From: Alteromonas naphthalenivorans
GTDB taxonomy: Bacteria > Pseudomonadota > Gammaproteobacteria > Enterobacterales > Alteromonadaceae
Length of the DNA stretch: 64,000 bases
Assembly: GCF_000213655.1 (NCBI RefSeq)
Contig: NC_015554.1
Coordinates: 3,596,001-3,660,000 of the forward strand
Direction: 5' to 3'
The position numbers and the translations under genes are program-made. Below are positions 17,071 to 26,298 of the stretch, one piece after another. Below the pieces are notes generated by a model that saw only the letters and a list, made by a program, of their open reading frames with translations, did no database searches and had not been told where the DNA came from. Numbering within the stretch: the stretch's first letter is position 1; each line of letters begins with the position of its first letter.

Positions 17071-17893
17071 CTTCAGTTTCTAACAGCGGCTTTCGATGAA
17101 CCTCTTTAACCAAAGCGTTATTGGGGAGGCTATTGGGAGTATTAGACACCTGTGTGAAATAATCGTTTACCGACGCTAAAGCAATTCCTTCGGTTGCCAA
17201 GCTAGGCAACGTGTGCGCCAAAAAAGTAATCGTTTCTGGGTAAGGGTGTGCAATTACCACAACGGTGCCATTTCGTTTAGCTAATCGTTTTGTGTATTCG
17301 AACTGCTTACTCAGTGATGCTTCGGAGCGATCGTTATCAAGGAACACCTGTCGACTCGCATTCGGCACACCCACTCTGTCCGCCACCTGTTGCGCTGTAG
17401 TATTTACGCTGGTTCTGCTATCTACGAAGAATAGCCCTTGGCGCTTTATCTCTTCCATAATAGTTTGCATGGCGGGCTCTTCAACCGTAAATGCACTGCC
17501 CATGTGATTATTCACTCCCACCGCGTTGGGCACACTTTTAAGTGCTGCTCTTAGCGTGTGAGTAATGGCAGCAGGATACATATCGGTAGATAAACCTAAG
17601 GGTCCCATGGCTTTGCCACTGGTTGACTGCATTGGCATGTGTAACATGACAGCGCGCCCTTGCTGCTCGGCTTTACGTGAAATTGTTTGTGCAAGAGGAG
17701 TTCGCGGTAAAATGGAAAAGGTCACTTCACTTGGAAGTGCAAAGGCCGCCATATCTGATTTTCTGTAACCCAGATCATCAAGAATAATAATAACACGAGG
17801 CTTTACCGGGATAGTCGCTGACGCCGCAGCATGACTCGTAAAACTCGTCATTATAATTAACGATAAAACACACAGACGCCAAAGCACCTTCAT
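17051..17893 (-). CDS. yibQ: Divergent polysaccharide deacetylase family protein (YibQ-like)
   Basis: A 280-residue exported protein of the DUF610/YibQ divergent polysaccharide deacetylase family. A signal peptide (residues 1-24, ending SHAAA) leads into a NodB-like barrel with IIILDDLGYRKSD (metal-site Asp pair), HMPMQ, GVNNHMGS, FFVDSRTS and VVIAHPYPET. These mark the family and keep potential metal ligands. It may act on peptidoglycan or another envelope sugar in the periplasm, but the activity of YibQ is not established. In E. coli yibQ follows envC directly; here the order envC then yibQ is kept but a small plus-strand gene lies between. Its 3' end is repeated (17011-17070). Confidence 0.85.
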   Translation of the reverse strand: MKVLWRLCVLSLIIMTSFTSHAAASATIPVKPRVIIILDDLGYRKSDMAAFALPSEVTFSILPRTPLAQTISRKAEQQGRAVMLHMPMQSTSGKAMGPLGLSTDMYPAAITHTLRAALKSVPNAVGVNNHMGSAFTVEEPAMQTIMEEIKRQGLFFVDSRTSVNTTAQQVADRVGVPNASRQVFLDNDRSEASLSKQFEYTKRLAKRNGTVVVIAHPYPETITFLAHTLPSLATEGIALASVNDYFTQVSNTPNSLPNNALVKEVHRKPLLETEAAAPNE

Positions 17894-18195
17894 CTACGTT
17901 TCTTCACTTCCATTATTGATTTTATTATTTCCACGCGCACTGCTGATATTAACAACGAGATACTAAACCGAATAAGAAATAAGTCTTATCAGAACTCAGC
18001 CAGACAACAATAATGTGGCTGCATCTCGGTTCAATTGAGCTAGCATTAATGCAGGATACCAATTTACAAAAAGGAAACAAGCACTGCTCAGCCGTTCTTA
18101 GTGTGTAAAGGTTGCGTAAAGAGTGACCGCCAAGCTCAATTTCAGCTTTAATTGTCGATAAGGTTACAACGTATACTATTTATTGTGGAGTAATT
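17894..18195. other. Divergent control region between yibQ and the small gene
   Basis: About 300 bases upstream of both yibQ and the gene at 18196. A TATACT at 18173 could be the -10 box for the plus-strand gene; its -35 is unclear. No gene or strong hairpin is seen. Confidence 0.4.
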
Positions 18196-18528
18196 ATGAT
18201 TTCTTCTGTTAACAGTTCAACCATGCAAGCTGGCATGCCGCCACGCCCTGAAGGCCAAGCCCTTAGCGATACACAAAAAGAATCTGTGAGCGCTATTTTG
18301 TCATCTTACGATCCAGAAAATTTATCAAGCGAAGATGCGGCTTCTATTGTAGAGCAATTCAAAGAGGCAGGTATTGAGCCAAGTAAGTCTTTGAATACGG
18401 CGTTAAGCAGTGCAGGTTTTGAAGGTAAAAATATTGCTGAATTAGCAGGAATAGGCAAACCACCGCCGCCTCCACAACAAGAAGCATCGAATTTACCAGA
18501 CAATTCCACATTTTCAATAACGGTATAA
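18196..18528 (+). CDS. Small protein of unknown function
   Basis: A 110-residue protein starting at an ATG with GTGGAG seven bases upstream. The first 25 residues are Ser/Pro/Met-rich. Residues 26-85 are predicted helical and acidic (SDTQKESVSAILSSYDPENL, SSEDAASIVEQFKEAGIEPS), with a spacing that faintly recalls EF-hand or helix-turn-helix scaffolds, but no calcium-loop consensus is complete. Then come PPPPPQQ and a short tail. There is no signal peptide or membrane helix. It sits antiparallel between envC and yibQ, which are normally adjacent, so it looks like a later insertion. I do not recognise the family. Confidence 0.65.
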   Translation: MISSVNSSTMQAGMPPRPEGQALSDTQKESVSAILSSYDPENLSSEDAASIVEQFKEAGIEPSKSLNTALSSAGFEGKNIAELAGIGKPPPPPQQEASNLPDNSTFSITV

Positions 18529-18598
18529 CCGTCAAAAATGTTTAACTCTTCACTGAGTCGTCTGCTTAAGTAGCCTGTTTATATAGCGTGCTTGACGA

Positions 18599-19753
18599 TT
18601 AGTTAAACCAAGCGGTGGGATTTAACGCTTTTCCCTTATGGCGTATTTCAAAATACAAATTAGGGTAATCTTGTCCGCCGCTTCTTCCTACCAAAGCAAT
18701 ACTTTCGCCTAAAAGAATATCGTCACCAGCTTGTTTCAACAACGCTTGGTTGTGCCCATAAACACTCATGTAACCATCGCCATGATCGACAATGGCCACT
18801 AAACCAAACCCGCGAAGCCAATCGGCATAAAGTACTTTGCCCGATGCCACACTCTTTACCGCTTCGCCTTCCGAACCATCAATAATAATACCTTTCCAGC
18901 GCACTTGTCCTTGTCTGCGATTGCCAAAGAGTTTACGAATGTGACCTTCAACAGGCACTGACAACTTACCCTTTAACTTGGCTAACCCATCCAGCGATAC
19001 CTTAGCTCTAGCCGCAGCGCGTTCAGCGGCAATACGTGCAGCTTCAATAGCGTCAAGCAACGCTTTTTCATTTGCCTGCAAAGTGGCAATTCGTCCGCTT
19101 TCACTGGCAATGGTTTTATTAAGCTTAGCTAAAGTTTGCTTTCTATCGTCTTGGCGAGTGAGTAACACCCCACGCTGACTTTCTTGTGTCTTGCGAAGGG
19201 CTAGCAAAGATTTTGCTTTTTCAGCAAGTTCTTCGGTAACGGCTTCAAGGCGAGCCACGTTATCTCTAAATCGGGTAATTTCTTGCTGACGAGCTTTTGC
19301 CAAGTACTGATAATACGTAATGACCCGTTCGAAGTTACGGGCGTCTTCTTGGTAGAATAACATTTTAGCGTAGTCGTAATGCCCTGCCATAAAGGCACTT
19401 TTCAACTGGCTTGATAGCAAGGACTGTTGCTGGCGAATAGCTTCTTTTAATCCTTCCTGCTCTTTTACAAGCACTTCTTCTTCCGCTAACACACTATTTA
19501 ATTGCTGTTTGTTTTGCGCCAAGGCTTTCGCTACTTTCGCTATTTCAAGTTCTGAGCGTTTGAGCACTTGCTCTAGTTCTTGTGCGCTAGCTTTGTTATT
19601 TTCTAAAACCTGCTGACGCGCTCTTAATTCAACTTGTAGTTCTGCCAGCTTCTCTTGGCTAACATCTTGCGCCTTTACGGTAGATGAGACTAAACCCATA
19701 CCGAATATGACAGCAAGTAAACAGACAATTGCGCAAAATCGTTGAATAAACAT
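18599..19753 (-). CDS. envC: Murein hydrolase activator EnvC
   Basis: EnvC is a periplasmic activator of the amidases AmiA and AmiB at the division septum, controlled by FtsEX. The 384-residue protein has a signal peptide (to about residue 28, STVKA), a long Gln/Glu/Lys/Ala-rich coiled coil (about 30-255) and a C-terminal LytM/M23 domain with DWLRGFGLVAIVDHGDGYMS and YGHN. The first zinc-site HxxxD of active M23 peptidases is replaced (WKGIIID), so it is degenerate, as expected of an activator. Length is close to the E. coli protein (419). In E. coli gpmM lies upstream; here it is absent and yibN follows directly in the other direction. Confidence 0.93.
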   Translation of the reverse strand: MFIQRFCAIVCLLAVIFGMGLVSSTVKAQDVSQEKLAELQVELRARQQVLENNKASAQELEQVLKRSELEIAKVAKALAQNKQQLNSVLAEEEVLVKEQEGLKEAIRQQQSLLSSQLKSAFMAGHYDYAKMLFYQEDARNFERVITYYQYLAKARQQEITRFRDNVARLEAVTEELAEKAKSLLALRKTQESQRGVLLTRQDDRKQTLAKLNKTIASESGRIATLQANEKALLDAIEAARIAAERAAARAKVSLDGLAKLKGKLSVPVEGHIRKLFGNRRQGQVRWKGIIIDGSEGEAVKSVASGKVLYADWLRGFGLVAIVDHGDGYMSVYGHNQALLKQAGDDILLGESIALVGRSGGQDYPNLYFEIRHKGKALNPTAWFN

Positions 19754-20010
19754 AAAAAGGTAATAGCGGCCTTTGGCGGTGTGTTGGTGGCAAAAACAGA
19801 TTGCAGAATTCGCCTACAATCATGATGATAGTTAGCGTATCAGTGTATCTGAGGGCTAGATTAAATCCCAGTGCAATTTGGTTGTAATATCAATCCGCTA
19901 TTGTACCGCACACAATTACAAGACACGCTTGACTATTGCAGGGTGGTTTCTCGCCCGTTTTTCTATATACTTTGCACTCTTTTTATGGTCTGTAGACAAG
20001 GTTAGAAGTA

Positions 20011-20436
20011 ATGGATCAGCTAATAGCGTTTGCCAGCGATAATATTGTACTTGCTGGTGTATGGGTTGCTTTGGTGGGCATGTTGGTGTTTAGCTACATT
20101 TCAACGTTTACCTCTTCAATCAAAGAAGTTAATACACACGAAGCCACTTTGTTAATGAATAAAGACGACGCGATTATCTTTGATACTCGCGCGGCTAAAG
20201 ACTTTAAAGCGGGGCACATTTTAGGTGCTAAGCAAATAAAACCAGAAGAATTGCGCGAGAAAAACTTCGCTAAGCTTGAAAACAGCAAAGATAAACCCAT
20301 TATCGTTGTATGCGCTATGGGCAATCAAGCTCGTGGTACAGCCGGTGCGATGTCAAAAGCGGGCTTCACTAATGTCAAAGTCCTTAAAGGCGGCATGAAC
20401 GCGTGGCAGAGTGCAAGTTTACCGATTTCAAAATAA
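20011..20436 (+). CDS. yibN: Rhodanese-like membrane protein YibN
   Basis: A 141-residue protein with one N-terminal membrane helix (about 12-32) and a single rhodanese domain (about 40-138). The active-site loop VVCAMGNQARGT carries the Cys. Matches YibN in length and place. Rhodaneses handle persulfide sulfur, but YibN's substrate is not known. It heads a yibN-grxC-secB-gpsA run conserved with E. coli, which suggests redox and export functions expressed together. Confidence 0.9.
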   Translation: MDQLIAFASDNIVLAGVWVALVGMLVFSYISTFTSSIKEVNTHEATLLMNKDDAIIFDTRAAKDFKAGHILGAKQIKPEELREKNFAKLENSKDKPIIVVCAMGNQARGTAGAMSKAGFTNVKVLKGGMNAWQSASLPISK

Positions 20437-20448
20437 TAGGTGATCATA

Positions 20449-20709
20449 GTGAGTAAAGTAGAAATTTACACCAAGGGCCATTGCCCATACTGCCATCGTG
20501 CTAAAGCACTTCTCGCACAGAAAGGTGTTGAGTTTCAAGAGTACCCTATTGATGTTCAACCAGAATTGCGTGACGTAATGATTGAGCGCGCGAATGGCGG
20601 TTGGACAGTGCCACAAATTTTCATCGACGATAAGCACGTAGGTGGCTGCGATGACATGATGGCACTAGAAGCACAGCAAAAACTAAATCCTATGCTTGGG
20701 TTAGCATAA
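20449..20709 (+). CDS. grxC: Glutaredoxin 3
   Basis: GrxC is a small cytoplasmic glutathione-dependent thiol-disulfide oxidoreductase. The 86-residue protein has the CPYC active site in YTKGHCPYCHRAKALL, the cis-Pro segment TVPQIFID and the glutathione-contacting GGCDDMMAL. I choose the GTG at 20449, which has AGGTGA five bases upstream and gives the family's start; a GTG at 20440 would add three residues and overlaps that ribosome site. It lies twelve bases after yibN. Confidence 0.95.
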   Translation: MSKVEIYTKGHCPYCHRAKALLAQKGVEFQEYPIDVQPELRDVMIERANGGWTVPQIFIDDKHVGGCDDMMALEAQQKLNPMLGLA

Positions 20710-20771
20710 CGCGTCAGCGCGTAAAGCAACGCAATACATTAAAGTAAAACGACAATTAAACAGGAAATATC

Positions 20772-21278
20772 ATGGCTGACGATAATCAGACTACTAACGG
20801 CGCCGCAGCAGGCGACCAAGCGCAAGCCCCTCAATTCAACATTCAGCGTATCTTCACTAAAGATATCTCTTTTGAGTCGCCAAATGCGCCAGCTATTTTC
20901 ACTAAAGAGTGGAAGCCAGAAATTAAGCTAGATATTGACACTAGCACCAACAAACTAGACGAAAACGTTTACGAAGTAGTGTTGTCAGTAACCGTTACCG
21001 CCACACTTGGCGAAGAAACTGCATTCTTATGTGAAGTGCAGCAAGCCGGTATTTTTGCCATTGGTGAAATGCCTGATCAGAACAAAGCGCATACGCTAGG
21101 TTCATTCTGCCCGAACATGCTTTTCCCGTATGCACGTGAAACGATTTCAAACCTTGTGAACCGTGGAACTTTCCCTCCACTAAATTTAGCGCCAGTTAAC
21201 TTCGACGCTATCTTCGCTGCTTACGTTCAAAAGCGTGCACAGCAAGCCCAAGGCGAAGCGCCTAAGATGGACGCGTAA
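20772..21278 (+). CDS. secB: Protein-export chaperone SecB
   Basis: SecB is a tetrameric cytoplasmic chaperone that holds preproteins unfolded and passes them to SecA. The 168 residues hold the family core: [19 protein letters not shown], the SecA-binding acidic strand region ([20 protein letters not shown]), [13 protein letters not shown] and [13 protein letters not shown]. An extra acidic/Ala-rich N-terminal stretch and a Gln/Ala-rich tail extend it slightly past E. coli (155). Position between grxC and gpsA is the conserved one. Confidence 0.97.
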   Translation: MADDNQTTNGAAAGDQAQAPQFNIQRIFTKDISFESPNAPAIFTKEWKPEIKLDIDTSTNKLDENVYEVVLSVTVTATLGEETAFLCEVQQAGIFAIGEMPDQNKAHTLGSFCPNMLFPYARETISNLVNRGTFPPLNLAPVNFDAIFAAYVQKRAQQAQGEAPKMDA

Positions 21279-21286
21279 GCACCATT

Positions 21287-22294
21287 ATGATGAACCCGAA
21301 TTCGGTTTCAGTACTAGGGGCGGGGTCTTATGGCACCGCCCTTGCTTTTTGTTTAGCCAGAAATGGTAACCCTACCTTGTTGTGGGGACGCGACGAAAAG
21401 CATATGGAAGCGCTGGCTTCAAGCAGAGAAAACGCGCGCTATTTGCCAGGTGCTACCTTTCCTGATGCGCTTAATGTAGATGCCAATTTAGAAACGGTCA
21501 TTGCCACTAGCCAAGATATTCTTGTGGTAGTGCCAAGCCACGGCTTTGCGGCAATGCTTCAAAGCATTAAGCCTTTGTTGCAGCCCAACCATAGAATTAT
21601 TTGGGCAACCAAAGGGCTTGAACCTAAAACCGGCAGGTTGCTTCGAGAAGTTGCAGAAGAAATTCTGGGTACTGCCTATCCGCTAGCCGTATTATCTGGC
21701 CCCACATTTGCCAAAGAAATGGTGGCAGGCTTGCCTACGGCTATTTCGTTATCGTCCACTGACGAAACCTTTGCTGACGAATTTGCCGCTAAGCTACATT
21801 GCGCGAAATCGTTTAGGGTATACAAAAACCCAGACTTCACCGGCGTACAATTAGGCGGTGCAGTGAAAAACGTGATTGCCATAGGCGCTGGTTTGGCAGA
21901 TGGGTTAGGTTTTGGTGCGAATGCCCGTACCGCCTTGATTACTCGTGGTCTTGCAGAGCTTACTCGTCTTGGCGTGAAGCTAGGTGCTCAGCCAGAAACT
22001 TTTATGGGCATGGCTGGCCTTGGCGACTTAGTGCTCACCTGCACCGATAACCAATCACGTAACCGTCGATTTGGCTTAGCCTTAGGCCAAGGTAAATCTG
22101 TCGACACGGCGATTGAAGAAATTGGGCAAGTGGTAGAAGGCTATCGCAACACGGAAGAAGTACATGTGTTATCGCATAAAGTCGGTGTTGAGATGCCAAT
22201 CTGCGAGCAGATTTACGCGGTACTTTATCACGGTAAATCGCCAAAAGAGGCCGCATTAACCTTACTGGGTCGCGATCTTAAAAACGAAGCCTGA
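21287..22294 (+). CDS. gpsA: Glycerol-3-phosphate dehydrogenase [NAD(P)+]
   Basis: GpsA reduces dihydroxyacetone phosphate to sn-glycerol-3-phosphate for phospholipid synthesis. The 335-residue protein has the Rossmann motif [13 protein letters not shown] at its start, the [10 protein letters not shown] segment, the catalytic Lys in [18 protein letters not shown], and the substrate-site [10 protein letters not shown] with RNRRFG. The start could be either of two adjacent ATGs. It is eight bases after secB and ends the run; E. coli has cysE next, missing here. A strong terminator follows. Confidence 0.97.
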   Translation: MMNPNSVSVLGAGSYGTALAFCLARNGNPTLLWGRDEKHMEALASSRENARYLPGATFPDALNVDANLETVIATSQDILVVVPSHGFAAMLQSIKPLLQPNHRIIWATKGLEPKTGRLLREVAEEILGTAYPLAVLSGPTFAKEMVAGLPTAISLSSTDETFADEFAAKLHCAKSFRVYKNPDFTGVQLGGAVKNVIAIGAGLADGLGFGANARTALITRGLAELTRLGVKLGAQPETFMGMAGLGDLVLTCTDNQSRNRRFGLALGQGKSVDTAIEEIGQVVEGYRNTEEVHVLSHKVGVEMPICEQIYAVLYHGKSPKEAALTLLGRDLKNEA

Positions 22295-22321
22295 TTAAAA
22301 AATTATACAAAACTGATAAAG

Positions 22322-22350
22322 CGCGCAGCATCAACACTGCGCGTTTTTTT
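22322..22350 (+). terminator. Terminator of the yibN-grxC-secB-gpsA operon
   Basis: CGCGCAG (22322-22328) pairs with CTGCGCG (22337-22343) over an eight-base loop and is followed by seven Ts. It lies between gpsA and the convergent trmL. Confidence 0.92.
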
Positions 22351-22354
22351 ATGT

Positions 22355-22819
22355 CTAGCGTGCGCCGTCGTAGCCTAGTTGACGCCAGCTTTCATAAACA
22401 AAAACCGATACCGCATTTGATAAATTCATACTTCTGCTGTCGGGTAGCATAGGAATACGTACTCGCTGTTCTGGCGGTAGCGCGTCAATAACATCGTCGG
22501 GCAAACCTCTGGTTTCTGGCCCAAACAATAAAGCATCGCCTTTTTTGTATTGTGCATCGCTGTGAAATGCTTTGCCTTTGGTAGTACAAGCAAAGATTCG
22601 GCTCGGTTTTTCACTTTCAATGTAAGCATCTAGCGAAGCATGGCGCTTAACATGGGCAAACTCGTGATAGTCCAGCCCTGCCCTACGTACACGCTTATCG
22701 TCCCACTCAAACCCAAGCGGCTCAATCAAATGCAGCATAAAGCCGCTATTGGCGCATAAGCGGATAATATTTCCCGTATTGGGGGGAATTTCTGGCTGGT
22801 AAAGTACGATGTCTAACAT
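22355..22819 (-). CDS. trmL: tRNA (cytidine/uridine-34 2'-O)-methyltransferase TrmL
   Basis: TrmL methylates the wobble ribose of tRNA-Leu(CAA and UAA). The 154-residue SPOUT-fold protein shows [18 protein letters not shown] at its start and the knotted AdoMet site [11 protein letters not shown] and [20 protein letters not shown]. Length equals the family (about 157). It is convergent with gpsA; in E. coli trmL lies in the same block after gpsA and cysE. Confidence 0.95.
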   Translation of the reverse strand: MLDIVLYQPEIPPNTGNIIRLCANSGFMLHLIEPLGFEWDDKRVRRAGLDYHEFAHVKRHASLDAYIESEKPSRIFACTTKGKAFHSDAQYKKGDALLFGPETRGLPDDVIDALPPEQRVRIPMLPDSRSMNLSNAVSVFVYESWRQLGYDGAR

Positions 22820-22903
22820 GCTGGCTCACTGTCGAAATGCTAAATTGCCACGCTTTCAAATGGCGATATGACGAACGGGCGCTCATCGCCCATTAGCGTT
22901 ATT

Positions 22904-23869
22904 TTACGCGCTTAAAAAATCAAATACAGTAGAAAGTGCAGCATCACGAATGTCGTCCGATTCGGTAAGCACCTCATGATACGCCACAGGAATAATTTCT
23001 ACCTGAGCATTGGGGAACTTAGCGGCTACGCGACGTTGGCGTTTGTTCTCTATAATACTGTCGCCATCTGCACTTAAAATTAACGAGCGCGTAGTAATAG
23101 CGGCCGCATTAAGTTCAATGGTATTCATGGCGGCTTGTGCTGCCCGCAACCATTCAGTGGTTACACCACCAAGTTGAATTTGGCGCTCTTCATCATAAAG
23201 CTGGCGAAATAAGCTGTAGCGATTCTTACTATGCGTAAGTTTATTTAAGGCATAAGGAAATGCAATGTAAGGCGTTTGCCCAAAGAAATAACCTGACTCA
23301 CGCTTTTTCATTTTATTAATACTAAGCCCTACTTTTATAAGGCTATTGGCCAACCAATTTGGTAGTGCAGGCTTAATACCGAACATCGGGGATGCAAGTA
23401 CTGCTTTGTCGAATAAGCTAGGGTCTCTTAATAGGGTTAGTGCGCCAATTGCGCCGCCCATAGAATGGCAAAGTAACTGCAACTCACCCTGTTGGCGCGG
23501 CTTCACAATATCGTTTACGAAGGTGATTAAATCATCCACGTAATCGGCGAAATCCGCCACGTATCCATGTTGAGGATCGTGAGTCATACGCCCCGATAAC
23601 CCTTGCCCTCGGTGATCAAGAATAAAAACTGCAAAGCCATTTTGATACAAATCGAAAATGAGTTCTTTGTATTTTAAGTAGGACTCGATACGCCCTGAAC
23701 TGATCACCACCGTGGATTTGGGGTTTTCTGGTATGCACCACGCGTAATGCACATCGATGTTATCTTTACCAACAAACTCGCCAAGGGTGACAGAAGTTTG
23801 CCAAAAAGGGTTTATTTCAGTGGCAAAGGTCGAAGCTAAGTCTTGCTCTGACGTAAACGTCCAGCTCAT
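22904..23869 (-). CDS. Alpha/beta hydrolase, PldB-like lysophospholipase
   Basis: A 321-residue alpha/beta hydrolase of the serine aminopeptidase S33/PldB type. The nucleophile elbow is CHSMGG with Ser136, the oxyanion region is LDHRGQGLSGRM, and a C-terminal His (VAYHEVL) completes the triad with an Asp near SADGDSI. The LDHRGQGLS segment and length match E. coli PldB (lysophospholipase L2, 340), which deacylates lysophosphatidylethanolamine at the inner membrane. No clear signal peptide. Monoglyceride lipase activity is an alternative. It lies 72 bases downstream of the cpxA-like gene on the same strand and could be a distal member of that operon. Confidence 0.82.
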   Translation of the reverse strand: MSWTFTSEQDLASTFATEINPFWQTSVTLGEFVGKDNIDVHYAWCIPENPKSTVVISSGRIESYLKYKELIFDLYQNGFAVFILDHRGQGLSGRMTHDPQHGYVADFADYVDDLITFVNDIVKPRQQGELQLLCHSMGGAIGALTLLRDPSLFDKAVLASPMFGIKPALPNWLANSLIKVGLSINKMKKRESGYFFGQTPYIAFPYALNKLTHSKNRYSLFRQLYDEERQIQLGGVTTEWLRAAQAAMNTIELNAAAITTRSLILSADGDSIIENKRQRRVAAKFPNAQVEIIPVAYHEVLTESDDIRDAALSTVFDFLSA

Positions 23870-23941
23870 ACAGGCATATCCTAATAGAATCGTGAGGCAG
23901 TGATAACTTGAACGCTACACGGCAATGCAAATTTATGCGCG

Positions 23942-25312
23942 TTAAGTGTTTTCTAACTTGCGAGGGAAGGACAGTGTGACGCTTAGGCCACCTTCTTCTC
24001 TTGTCACTGCTTTTATTGCGCCATGATGCAATTCTACGGCAGCTTTTGCAATGGATAAGCCCAAACCTACCCCACCAGAAGCTCTTTCTCTGGCTAAGGT
24101 TGCACGATAAAAAGGGGCAAATACCCGTTCGCACTCTTCACTTGATAAACCTTCACCGTCGTCGCAAACGGTCACCGACCATTCGGTGTCGGTGACGGTA
24201 AACTCGACCGTTGTTAAATAGGTGCTGTGGCGGATGGCGTTACGTAGAACATTCTCAACTGCACGGCAAAGTAAAACTTGGTCTACCAGCACGGTCAGCT
24301 TGGGTATTTCATTTATATCGAGGGCTTTATTGCTATTTGCGGCTTCAAACTGACCATCAGTAAAAATATCGCGAAACAACAGAGATAAAGAATAAGATGA
24401 GAAGGTGGTTACCCCATTTTCAGCGCGGCTTAACTCCAGCAATTGGCTCACTAGAGCTTCCATACGCTCAGCCTCTCGCTCAATACGGGCCAGCGATGCT
24501 GGGTCTACATTTTGCTGATGTGCTAAACCAAGTGCCATCTGCAGTCGAGCCAAGGGAGAACGAAGCTCGTGAGATATATCGGCCAGGAGCCGTTTTTGTC
24601 CGGTCCACATTTTCTCTAACTGACCTGCCATTGAATTGAAGTCGCGACCTAGTTGACCAAGCTCATCCTGTCGCTTCTCAGTATTATCAATTCTCGCTTC
24701 CCAGTTACCAGTAGATAATGAACGCGCAGACTTCTGCAGCCGAAGAATTGGTCGTGTGAGAGATTTCGCAAACAGCCAAGATAACAACGTCGTTGTCACT
24801 AAGGCGATACAAAGAAACAATACAAAGGGAGGAGCATTTTCACCAGGCAAATCCATTTTGGCAAAGAACAAAGCAAACCTTTTACCATCACGCTCAAAGA
24901 GCATTGGCCCAGTTATTTTTAGCGCGCCCCGATTTAGTGTGATTGGTACTTTTTGATCGACGATGCGCTCTATATCTCTTCGGTCGTCTTCACGTAAAGG
25001 CGGGCCGCCAGCAGCGATCATCCGGCCTGTGTCGACATCAACTGCGATTGCTCTTCCTCTAACGGCACGTCCATTTCTATCTAGCGCTACTCTTAGCGGC
25101 GCTTGCATGGCGCGCTCGCTAGTTATGCCGCCAAGCAAACGCTCTAAATGTTGAATTTCCTGTGGAGACGCTGTGTTTACCTGAAGTTCTTCAAAGAAGA
25201 ATCGACTTCCCCAAACAGCCAGTACAGCGGTAACAATGAAGGTAGCCCAGAACCACAAAAAAAGGCGCCCCATAATGTCGCGGGCAGGGTTTATTTTACG
25301 GAAAAACGTCAT
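23942..25312 (-). CDS. cpxA: Envelope-stress sensor histidine kinase, CpxA-like
   Basis: A 456-residue inner-membrane histidine kinase. Two membrane helices (about 16-37 and 162-182) bracket a periplasmic domain of about 125 residues. A HAMP segment (183-237), the phospho-acceptor box ADISHELRSPLARLQ with His248, and the ATPase motifs NVLRNAIRHS (N box), DDGEGL (G1) and GVGLGLSIAK (G2) follow. Length and layout match CpxA (457). Its start overlaps the regulator's stop by four bases (ATGA), so they are cotranslated, and a CpxP/Spy-like gene diverges upstream, which together supports the Cpx assignment. Confidence 0.85.
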   Translation of the reverse strand: MTFFRKINPARDIMGRLFLWFWATFIVTAVLAVWGSRFFFEELQVNTASPQEIQHLERLLGGITSERAMQAPLRVALDRNGRAVRGRAIAVDVDTGRMIAAGGPPLREDDRRDIERIVDQKVPITLNRGALKITGPMLFERDGKRFALFFAKMDLPGENAPPFVLFLCIALVTTTLLSWLFAKSLTRPILRLQKSARSLSTGNWEARIDNTEKRQDELGQLGRDFNSMAGQLEKMWTGQKRLLADISHELRSPLARLQMALGLAHQQNVDPASLARIEREAERMEALVSQLLELSRAENGVTTFSSYSLSLLFRDIFTDGQFEAANSNKALDINEIPKLTVLVDQVLLCRAVENVLRNAIRHSTYLTTVEFTVTDTEWSVTVCDDGEGLSSEECERVFAPFYRATLARERASGGVGLGLSIAKAAVELHHGAIKAVTREEGGLSVTLSFPRKLENT

Positions 25313-26019
25313 TGACCAGATAGCAACATATAACCCACGCCGCGGATGGTTTTAATTTTTTCGATATTACTAATAGCGGCTATTTTTTTGCGCAAGTTAC
25401 TTACGTGCATATCGATACTTCTATCAAACGCTTGAAGAGATTTACCTAATACCTTCAAACTGATTTCTTCTTTCGTCACTCGGCTTCCTGTGTTTAGCAT
25501 AAGCAACCGAAGTATAGAAAATTCTGTACTGGTCAAGGTCATTTCAACCTCACCGACTTTGGCGACTTGGCTACTACTACTTAAAAATAATTCATTCACA
25601 ATCAAGTCTTGTTCAATAGTACCACCGCTGTGAGTCAATGACAGTCTTCGGAATATGGCTTTTATTCGCGCTACCAACTCTCTATGATTGAACGGCTTTG
25701 GCAAGTAATCGTCTGCTCCAAGCTCTAACCCTAGAATGCGGTCGTAGTCATCACCGCGCGCCGTTAGCATAAGCACGGGTGTCGCATGACTCACTCTTAA
25801 CTTCTTAAGTACATCGAAACCGTCCATTTTAGGCATCATGACATCAAGCAGAATGAGGTCGTAATGACCACCTGCCGTTGCTTCTGCTAACCCTGCTTGG
25901 CCATCATTACTGACCTGAATTTGATACCCCATGCTTGATAGATAGGTGGCTAGCATGTCAGTTAGTTCATTATCATCATCGATAATAAGAATGGACTGTA
26001 AATGAAACTCTGAACTCAT
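25309..26019 (-). CDS. cpxR: Envelope-stress response regulator, CpxR-like
   Basis: A 236-residue OmpR-family regulator. The receiver domain has ILIIDDDNEL (acidic pocket), phospho-acceptor Asp59 in LILLDVMMPKMDG, the Thr in VLMLTARG and the Lys in YLPKPFN. The C-terminal winged helix has TSTEFSILRLLMLN, LQAFDRSIDMHVSNLRKKI and TIRGVGYML. I take the ATG at 26019; two more upstream starts in frame would add 10 or 23 residues with no family support. It likely activates the divergent cpxP-like gene through the GTAAA pair at 26216-26231. Confidence 0.87.
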   Translation of the reverse strand: MSSEFHLQSILIIDDDNELTDMLATYLSSMGYQIQVSNDGQAGLAEATAGGHYDLILLDVMMPKMDGFDVLKKLRVSHATPVLMLTARGDDYDRILGLELGADDYLPKPFNHRELVARIKAIFRRLSLTHSGGTIEQDLIVNELFLSSSSQVAKVGEVEMTLTSTEFSILRLLMLNTGSRVTKEEISLKVLGKSLQAFDRSIDMHVSNLRKKIAAISNIEKIKTIRGVGYMLLSGQ

Positions 26020-26215
26020 GTTTTTGAAACCTACGACGGCTTGATTCATCTTTCGGATACCCAAGTATAATGCATAGAGGAATGACAACGGTTAAATACT
26101 GCGCGTTGCGTTAAAAAAACTAGGAAACGCCACAAGCGACGACCTAGCCATTCCCACACACAAACGATGGAAATGATAAGCTTTGTGACCGATAGAATCT
26201 GCGCATGGTTCAAAC

Positions 26216-26243
26216 TTTACACAAGCTTTACAATGCGTTGACT
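26216..26243 (+). promoter_or_regulatory. CpxR-box-like site and -35 of the cpxP-like gene
   Basis: On the minus strand GTAAA-GCTTGT-GTAAA (26216-26231) fits the CpxR direct-repeat pattern GTAAA-N(about 5)-GTAAA, here with six bases between. A TTGACT at 26238-26243 just after it could be the -35 of the plus-strand gene, with TAGTAA 17 bases further on as a poor -10. A weak -10 is what an activator-dependent promoter would show. It lies between divergent cpxR and cpxP-like genes and may serve both. Confidence 0.65.
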
Positions 26244-26298
26244 GCTTTTGGCCGCAGAGCTAGTAAGATTCTGGGGTGCGAATACAAAGGAGACGCCC

